From the NCBI GenBank assembly GCA_937995275.1, contig CALKKN010000001.1, positions 1-11,564 of the forward strand: DNA of 11,564 nt, read 5' to 3'. Numbering within the stretch: position 1 is the first letter of the stretch; every line of letters starts with the position of its first letter. Positions 6,798 to 11,564 of this stretch are shown here, in pieces. Below the pieces are notes generated by a model that was not told the origin of the DNA, did not search any database, and saw nothing but the letters and a program-made list of their open reading frames with translations. Position numbers and translations under genes: made by a program. Origin of the DNA: an uncultured Lysobacterales bacterium. Lineage in GTDB: Bacteria > Pseudomonadota > Gammaproteobacteria > Xanthomonadales > SZUA-36.

Positions 6798-7242
6798 ATT
6801 CAGTGTAGAACTGCTGTCTGAAGCGCACCTCCAGAGGCTCCGGTTCGCCCTCGACGGCGACCAGGATGTCGAAGACGTAGGTCTCGAGGTTGTGCACCGG
6901 GAACTGGCCAACGTAATAGACTGCGCTGCCGGATTCCTTGATTTCACGCACTTCGATTTCCCGCCGCTGTCCGGTCAGGTTGGTGCCGCTGGCCGTCACC
7001 TTGGCGCTGACCGGCGTGCCGGGGGTGTCCATCATTTTTTTCAGCACGGTCACGTTCAGCAGTGCCCGGTTCGAGGAGCGCACGATACCGTATGCCTGCG
7101 CGACCTCGGGTTGGATCAGGTTGGTGTTGAGCGCATTGTAGTGGACGACATAATCGCCGAAATCCTGTGACTGCTGGGCCGGGACGGAAGCTGCGAACAA
7201 CAGTGCCGCGAGCCCGAGCAGGTACCTTGTCAGCTGTTTCAA
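6796..7242 (-). CDS. DUF4426 domain secreted protein of unknown function
   Basis: A 148-residue protein with a clear signal peptide: basic start MKQLTR, hydrophobic core YLLGLAALLFAAS, and a likely signal peptidase I site after SVPA (19-22), so the mature product should be periplasmic. The remainder is mostly predicted beta strand (YVVHYNALNTNLI near the N-terminus and VRFRQQFYT at the end), which matches DUF4426, a small family found beside yggT/proC in gammaproteobacteria. Its function is not known. The start is the TTG at 7242, set by a GGAGG site 8 bases upstream; the TTG at 7257 overlaps that site and is not credible. It is the last gene of yggS-proC-yggT-DUF4426, 31 bases after yggT. 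In Pseudomonas relatives metX/metW genes lie in this interval; here they do not. Confidence 0.88.
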   Translation of the reverse strand: MKQLTRYLLGLAALLFAASVPAQQSQDFGDYVVHYNALNTNLIQPEVAQAYGIVRSSNRALLNVTVLKKMMDTPGTPVSAKVTASGTNLTGQRREIEVREIKESGSAVYYVGQFPVHNLETYVFDILVAVEGEPEPLEVRFRQQFYTE

Positions 7243-7250
7243 TGCGTAAT

Positions 7251-7255
7251 CCTCC
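7251..7255 (-). promoter_or_regulatory. Ribosome binding site that selects the TTG start of the DUF4426 gene
   Basis: GGAGG on the minus strand ends 8 bases before the TTG at 7242. It rules out the upstream TTG at 7257, which overlaps it. Confidence 0.65.
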
Positions 7256-7273
7256 AAGTCGGCCGGGCCGCGG

Positions 7274-7816
7274 CTACCATCCTATCAGAAGCAGCAGGAA
7301 ACGTATGGCAATCAGGGCGAAAATCGGCGACAGGTCGATACCGGCGATGGGCGGAATCAGCTTGCGGAATGGCCGCAGGACCGGTTCGGTCAGCTGGAAC
7401 ACCAGCGGGATGACGGGGTGTCGCAGTTGCCCCCCCACCCAGCTCAGGATCACGGCTGCTATGATCAGGAAAAAATAGGTCATCAGCAGCGTCGCCAGCA
7501 GCTTGGTGACGCTGAAAACGGCAACCGCAGCCGGCCCCAGGGGCGCCGAACCCAGCCGGCTGGTGATCCAGACGCTCAGAAATTCCAGCGCCAGCATCAA
7601 CACGACGGCGGCGGTGTCCAGCCGCCCGAAGGCGGGGATGATCCGCTGCAGCGGCTTCAGCGGCGGGTTGGTTACCGTGACGAGAAACTGGCAGACCGGA
7701 TTGTAGAAGTCGGCCCGGACCCACTGGAGCAGCACGCGGAGCATTATCGCCGTGATGTAGAGGTCGAGCAGCGTGCCGAACAGGTACGCCAGCGCGTTGA
7801 GGCCGTTACTCTGCAT
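7274..7816 (-). CDS. yggT: YggT family inner-membrane protein
   Basis: A 180-residue membrane protein made of two YggT repeats. Each has hydrophobic helices followed by a conserved proline-rich loop: TNPPLKPLQRIIPAFGRLD (49-67), and later TEPVLRPFRKLIPPIAGID. The two-repeat length is typical of proteobacterial YggT. The biochemical role is unsettled; the family has been linked to osmotic tolerance and, in relatives, to cell-division or thylakoid functions. The ATG at 7816 lies inside the end of proC (11-base overlap), so translation is likely coupled. DUF4426 follows. Confidence 0.95.
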   Translation of the reverse strand: MQSNGLNALAYLFGTLLDLYITAIMLRVLLQWVRADFYNPVCQFLVTVTNPPLKPLQRIIPAFGRLDTAAVVLMLALEFLSVWITSRLGSAPLGPAAVAVFSVTKLLATLLMTYFFLIIAAVILSWVGGQLRHPVIPLVFQLTEPVLRPFRKLIPPIAGIDLSPIFALIAIRFLLLLIGW

Positions 7817-8648
7817 TTTCGCCCGCGTCGCTTGCGCCCGACGTTCCGGACAGTTCCCGGCTCCGGTCGCACGCAGCGGCCACCGCCCGCATCATCAGGT
7901 TGCGGAAGCCGCCGTCGTCGAGTACGGCCATGGCCGCCTCCGTCGTCCCGCCGGGTGACGTAACGCGGCGGCGCAACTCCTCGGCCTCGTCGGGGCTGGT
8001 GGCCATCATGGCGCCGGCGCCGAAGCAGGTAATCGCCGCAAGCCGCTCCGCCGTTTCCGGCGGCAGCCCCAGCTCCCGGGCGGCCGTGGTCAGCACTTCG
8101 GTCAGCAGGAAGAAATAGGCCGGGCCGGTGCCCGATACCGCGGTGACGGCGTCCATCAGCGTTTCGTTATCCAGCCATACGACCTCGCCTGCGGCCAACA
8201 GGATCTCCTCCGCGCGCGCCCGCTGCTGGCGGCTGCAGCCCGGGCCGGCCGTCATCCCGGTGATCCCGTGTCCGATGAGGGCGGGGGTATTGGGCATGCA
8301 GCGCACGACGGCGATGTCGGGGCCGAGCCGCTCGCGGATTGTCGCGATGGTCGTGCCGGCGGCGATCGAGAGCACGAGCTGGTTCCCGCCGACATGCCCG
8401 GCGAGCTGGCGCAGCACAACCGGCATGGTCTGGGGCTTGATCGCCAGCAGGATCACGTCTGCTCCGTCGATGGCGGCGGTAGCCTCGGTATCGGCAAAGA
8501 CAGGCAGGCCGAACGTCGTGTGCAGCCGGCCACGTGCCGCGTCATCGGGATCGACCACCCGGATGCACAAGTCCGCCCGCGGCGGATTGACCAGGCCGCT
8601 GATCAGCGCCGAGGCCATGTTGCCGCCGCCAATGAAAGTGATCAGCAT
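7806..8648 (-). CDS. proC: Pyrroline-5-carboxylate reductase
   Basis: It reduces 1-pyrroline-5-carboxylate to proline with NAD(P)H, the last step of proline synthesis. The 280-residue product has the dinucleotide-binding FIGGGNMASALI (5-16), CMPNTPALIGHG with the conserved N-T-P, and the C-terminal signature region VSGTGPAYFF and VTSPGGTTEAAM. The frame is open upstream to 8687, but the ATG at 8648 puts the first strand (MLITFIGGG) at the N-terminus, as in all family members. A GGAGAGG lies about 12 bases upstream, a little far. The C-terminus has a polar tail of about 15 residues. It follows yggS by 35 bases and overlaps yggT, a classic yggS-proC-yggT order. Confidence 0.97.
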   Translation of the reverse strand: MLITFIGGGNMASALISGLVNPPRADLCIRVVDPDDAARGRLHTTFGLPVFADTEATAAIDGADVILLAIKPQTMPVVLRQLAGHVGGNQLVLSIAAGTTIATIRERLGPDIAVVRCMPNTPALIGHGITGMTAGPGCSRQQRARAEEILLAAGEVVWLDNETLMDAVTAVSGTGPAYFFLLTEVLTTAARELGLPPETAERLAAITCFGAGAMMATSPDEAEELRRRVTSPGGTTEAAMAVLDDGGFRNLMMRAVAAACDRSRELSGTSGASDAGENAE

Positions 8649-8683
8649 AATGAACCCAATCCTCTCCGCTGACGCGGCGCGCG

Positions 8684-9382
8684 TCAATCCCCATCGCCCG
8701 CGGGCCGCGGGCCCAGCAGGTCGGTCCCGATGCGGACCAGCGTGCTGCCGTGAAGGATCGCCGATTCCAGGTCGGCGGACATACCCATTGAGAGGGTGTC
8801 CATTTCGATGCCCGCGTCGAGCATCGCCGCAAAGAGTCCGTGCATGCGCCGGTAGCTGTCACCCGGGTCATGGGTTTCGGTAGCGACCTTGGGAATGGCC
8901 ATGAGCCCCCGCAGGTTGAGGCCGGGCAAGTCCCGGGCAAAGCGCGCCAGGGCGGCCGTGTCCTCTGGCAGCGCGCCGGCCTTCTGCGGCTCACGGTCGA
9001 TGTTCACCTGGATACAGACGTTGAGCTCCGGCATGCCCGCGGGGCGTTGTGCCGACAGCCGCCGCAGTATTTTTTTGCGGTCGGTGCTCTGGACCCAGTC
9101 GAAGTGCTCAGCGGCTTCCCGGGTTTTGTTGGATTGCAGCGGGCCGATGAAGTGCCACTCGATGTCCAGGCCCTGCAGCGTTGCCTGCTTCGCGAGGGCT
9201 TCCTGCACGTAGTTTTCACCGAAGGATCGCTGTCCCAGGGTGTGTAGAGCGCGAATTCGCTCCGCGGTGTGCCGTTTGCTGACCGCCAACAGCATCACTC
9301 CCCCAGCCTGCCTGCCCGCTTTCCCGCAAGCTGCCGCGATCCTTGCACGGACATTGTCAAGATTCTCTTTTAAGTTGTTCAT
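8684..9382 (-). CDS. yggS: PLP homeostasis protein (YggS/PLPBP family)
   Basis: A 232-residue single-domain TIM-barrel protein that binds pyridoxal 5'-phosphate without known catalytic activity and helps control PLP and amino acid pools. The PLP lysine is K36 in AVSKRH, the same number as in E. coli. Other family marks are FGENYVQEA, WHFIGPLQSNK, and the C-terminal phosphate-binding run SMGMSADLESAI then GTDLLGPR. The ATG at 9382 starts the operon yggS-proC-yggT-DUF4426 and is divergent from pilT. The ribosome binding site is weak. A run of seven T residues at 9070-9076 encodes K-K-I and leaves the frame intact. Confidence 0.97.
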   Translation of the reverse strand: MNNLKENLDNVRARIAAACGKAGRQAGGVMLLAVSKRHTAERIRALHTLGQRSFGENYVQEALAKQATLQGLDIEWHFIGPLQSNKTREAAEHFDWVQSTDRKKILRRLSAQRPAGMPELNVCIQVNIDREPQKAGALPEDTAALARFARDLPGLNLRGLMAIPKVATETHDPGDSYRRMHGLFAAMLDAGIEMDTLSMGMSADLESAILHGSTLVRIGTDLLGPRPAGDGD

Positions 9383-9383
9383 C

Positions 9384-9412
9384 TTGCGAGCAGAGTAGGC
9401 TTGATCTATGTT
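9384..9412 (+). promoter_or_regulatory. Predicted sigma70-type promoter for pilT-pilU
   Basis: TTGCGA (9384-9389) and TATGTT (9407-9412) are spaced 17 bp apart, each 4 of 6 to consensus, in an AT-richer stretch of the 126-bp yggS/pilT divergent region. Transcription would start near 9419, giving a leader of about 90 bases. The leader holds a short GC stem (9467-9471 with 9486-9490) just before the ribosome binding site. The matches are modest. Confidence 0.4.
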
Positions 9413-9508
9413 TATGGCTTATGCATCTGTATCATGCAGAAGGAAACTGACTTCCCGGCGCTCGTTCCCGGGCATTGTAACGCGACCGGGTAAATTCAAG
9501 GAGGGATA

Positions 9509-10546
9509 ATGGATATTGCCGAACTGCTCGCATTCGCGGTCAAGAACAATGCCTCTGACCTGCACCTGTCGTCCGGGTTGCCGCCCATGATCCGCGTGGA
9601 CGGCGACATCCGCCGACTGACGCTCCCGGCGCTGGACACGGCGCAGCTTCAGGAGTTGGTCTACAGCACCATGAGCGACCAACACCGGCGGGATTTCGAG
9701 GCCAATCTCGAGGTGGACTATTCCTACTCGGTGCAGGGCATGGCGCGGTTCCGCGTCAACTGTTTCCACCATGACCGCGGCGTCGGCGGGGCCTTCCGAA
9801 CCATCCCGGACACAGTCTGGACGCTGGAGGATATCGGTGCGCCGCCCATTTTCAGAGACATCATCGATGCGCCCCGGGGCCTGATCCTGATGACCGGCCC
9901 GACCGGCTCGGGCAAGTCGACCACGCTGGCGGCGATGATCGATCATCTGAACAACAACGTCGAAGGGCATGTGCTCACGATCGAAGACCCCATCGAGTTC
10001 GTCCACCGCAGCAAGCGGTGCGTGATCAACCAGCGCGAGGTGCACCGTGACACGCATGGATTCAACCAGGCGCTGCGGGCCGCGCTGCGCGAGGACCCGG
10101 ATATCATCCTGGTTGGCGAGATGCGTGATATCGAGACCATCCGCCTGGCCCTGACGGCGGCCGAAACCGGCCACCTCGTGTTCTCGACGCTGCATACCAG
10201 TTCGGCGCCGAAAACCATCGACCGCATCATCGACGTTTTTCCGGCCGGCGAAAAAGCGATGGTGCGCTCCATGCTCTCCGAGTCCCTGCGTGCCGTGCTG
10301 ACGCAAACCCTGCTGAAGCGTATCGGTGGCGGCAGGGTGGCGGCCTGGGAGATCATGGTGGCCACGCCGGCCATCCGTAATCTGATCCGCGAAGACAAGG
10401 TCGCCCAGATGTACTCGGCCATCCAGACCGGGCAGAACCGTGGCATGCAGACGCTGGACCAGGCGCTGGAAGCCCTGGTATCCCGCGGCATCATCAACCG
10501 GCTGGAAGCGTCGCGGCGGGCCGTCGACAAGAAGATGTTCCAGTAG
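9509..10546 (+). CDS. pilT: Type IV pilus retraction ATPase PilT
   Basis: A hexameric AAA-type motor at the inner-membrane base of the type IV pilus that drives pilin disassembly and twitching motility. The 345-residue length matches the family. The motifs are canonical: ASDLHLSSG (15-23), Walker A GPTGSGKST (130-138), Asp box TIEDPIEF (157-164), Walker B IILVGEMRD (199-207) with E204, His box HLVFSTLHT (222-230) with H229, and AIRNLIRE (288-295), which is needed for retraction in PilT. A strong AAGGAGG (9498-9504) precedes the ATG. pilU follows after 11 bases, and yggS is divergent upstream, the usual gammaproteobacterial arrangement. Confidence 0.99.
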   Translation: MDIAELLAFAVKNNASDLHLSSGLPPMIRVDGDIRRLTLPALDTAQLQELVYSTMSDQHRRDFEANLEVDYSYSVQGMARFRVNCFHHDRGVGGAFRTIPDTVWTLEDIGAPPIFRDIIDAPRGLILMTGPTGSGKSTTLAAMIDHLNNNVEGHVLTIEDPIEFVHRSKRCVINQREVHRDTHGFNQALRAALREDPDIILVGEMRDIETIRLALTAAETGHLVFSTLHTSSAPKTIDRIIDVFPAGEKAMVRSMLSESLRAVLTQTLLKRIGGGRVAAWEIMVATPAIRNLIREDKVAQMYSAIQTGQNRGMQTLDQALEALVSRGIINRLEASRRAVDKKMFQ

Positions 10547-10557
10547 GAGGCGGGCGC

Positions 10558-11564
10558 ATGAAGGTCATAGACAACTGGTTGAAGCAGCTGCACGAGGAGG
10601 TCGGCTCCGACCTGTTCATCACGGTCGATGCGCCGCCGTGCATCAAGGTCCACGGCAAAATAAAGCCGATATCGACCGATCTGATGACGGCTGAAAAGTG
10701 CCGGGAGATCGTCCTCAGCGTGATGTCGGAGCGCCAGAAGGAGCAGTTCCGCAACACCCAGGAACTGCAGTTCGCCTACTCGCTCGGGCCGGACGTCCGT
10801 TACCGCATGAGCGCTTTCGTTCAGCAGGGTCTGACCGGGATGGTGTGTCGGCGTATCGAGACACGCATCCCCGGCTTCGAGGAACTGGGTTGCCCCGACG
10901 TGATGGCGGAGCTTTCCCTGGAGAAGCGCGGAATCGTGCTGTTCGTCGGTGCGACCGGCACCGGTAAGTCGACCTCGATGGCCGCCATGGTCGGCTATCG
11001 CAACCGGCGCATGACCGGCCACATCATTACCATCGAGGACCCGATCGAATACGTGCATCAGCACGGCAAGAGCCTGATCACGCAGCGGGAGGTGGGCATC
11101 GACACGGAATCCTTCGAAGTCGCGTTGCGCAACACCCTGCGGCAGGCGCCCGACGTGATCCTGATCGGCGAGGTCCGGACGCGGGAGACCATGGAGCATG
11201 CCATTACGTTCTCGGAGACCGGTCACCTGGTGTTGGCCACCCTGCATGCCAACAACGCCAACCAGGCCATGGATCGCATTCTGCACTTTTTCCCCGACGA
11301 CATGCGCGAGCAGGTTCTGCTGGATCTGTCCTTCAACCTGAAGGCCACCATTGCGCAGCAGCTTATCCCGGCGGTGGACGGCTCCCGGCGTTGGGCGGCA
11401 TTCGAGGTAATGATGGCAACCCCGCTGATCAAGGACCTGATCCGCAAGGGAGAGATCGACGAGCTGAAACTGGTTATGAGGGATTCCGGCCACCACGGCA
11501 TGATTACTTTCGACCAGTGCATGTTCAAAATGTACAAGGAAGGGAAGATCTCCTACGATGACGC
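10558..11564 (+). CDS. pilU: PilT-like accessory retraction ATPase PilU (partial, runs off right edge)
   Basis: The frame is open from the ATG at 10558 to the right edge (335 codons), with the C-terminus missing; PilU is usually about 380 residues. Walker A is GATGTGKST (131-139), the Asp box IEDPIEYVH follows, Walker B is DVILIGEVRT (199-208) with E205, and the His box is HLVLATLHAN (223-232) with H230. GATGTGKST instead of GPTGSGKST, and the LHANNANQAMDRI wording, separate PilU from PilT. PilU works with PilT for retraction under load. An AGGAGG overlaps the pilT stop and lies 7 bases before this ATG, so the two genes are cotranscribed. Confidence 0.97.
   Translation, partial: MKVIDNWLKQLHEEVGSDLFITVDAPPCIKVHGKIKPISTDLMTAEKCREIVLSVMSERQKEQFRNTQELQFAYSLGPDVRYRMSAFVQQGLTGMVCRRIETRIPGFEELGCPDVMAELSLEKRGIVLFVGATGTGKSTSMAAMVGYRNRRMTGHIITIEDPIEYVHQHGKSLITQREVGIDTESFEVALRNTLRQAPDVILIGEVRTRETMEHAITFSETGHLVLATLHANNANQAMDRILHFFPDDMREQVLLDLSFNLKATIAQQLIPAVDGSRRWAAFEVMMATPLIKDLIRKGEIDELKLVMRDSGHHGMITFDQCMFKMYKEGKISYDD

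Noticed and set aside
9422..9438. Inverted repeat TGCAT/ATGCA in the yggS-pilT region
   Set aside because: The 5-bp arms with a 7-bp gap are too short to separate from chance in this AT-richer stretch.
9419..10306. Minus-strand open frame of 295 codons opposite pilT
   Set aside because: It is antisense to the conserved PilT core, and the His/Arg/Gln-rich product has no family resemblance.
9943..11496. Very long minus-strand open frame (517 codons) opposite pilT and pilU
   Set aside because: It spans the antisense of two well-conserved ATPase genes and their junction, shows no domain, and is explained by codon bias of the sense genes.

Overview
This window looks like chromosomal DNA from a GC-rich gammaproteobacterium. 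The best guess is a Chromatiales/Ectothiorhodospiraceae-like or related lineage, which is an inference from gene content and order; no marker gene names the species. All the DNA is densely coded, no stretch over 300 bases lacks a gene, and I see no tRNA, rRNA, CRISPR array, insertion sequence or phage gene.

Layout from left to right. (1) 1-1147, minus strand: a membrane-anchored GTPase with a DUF697/YcjF-like C-terminus, cut by the left edge. (2) 1148-1305: a divergent intergenic region with a 17-bp direct repeat at a 30-bp period, a good sigma70-like promoter for the plus strand, and a strong ribosome binding site in front of a TTG codon. (3) 1306-2373, plus: a small soluble histidine kinase with no sensor domain and a degenerate receiver-like tail. 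(4) 2345-5114, minus: aroK-aroB-hemE, tightly packed (shikimate and haem biosynthesis), with the hemE 3' end overlapping the kinase 3' end. (5) 5195-6741, plus: xrtH (exosortase H), pdxH and yjbQ, probably one transcript. (6) 6742-6795: a short convergent gap with two hairpins. (7) 6796-9382, minus: yggS-proC-yggT-DUF4426. (8) 9509 to the right edge, plus: pilT-pilU, the twitching-motility retraction ATPases, divergent from yggS as in many gammaproteobacteria.

Most of the window is well-known core metabolism and motility: chorismate and haem precursors, PLP synthesis (pdxH) and PLP homeostasis (yggS), proline synthesis and type IV pilus retraction. The less ordinary parts are the divergent GTPase/histidine-kinase pair with its repeat-bearing promoter region, the pseudo-receiver kinase itself, the exosortase inserted between aroK and pdxH, and a PdxH with a short N-terminus and altered FMN-site positions. 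I see no clear evidence for a wholly new multi-gene system. The GTPase/kinase pair is the best candidate for something undescribed.
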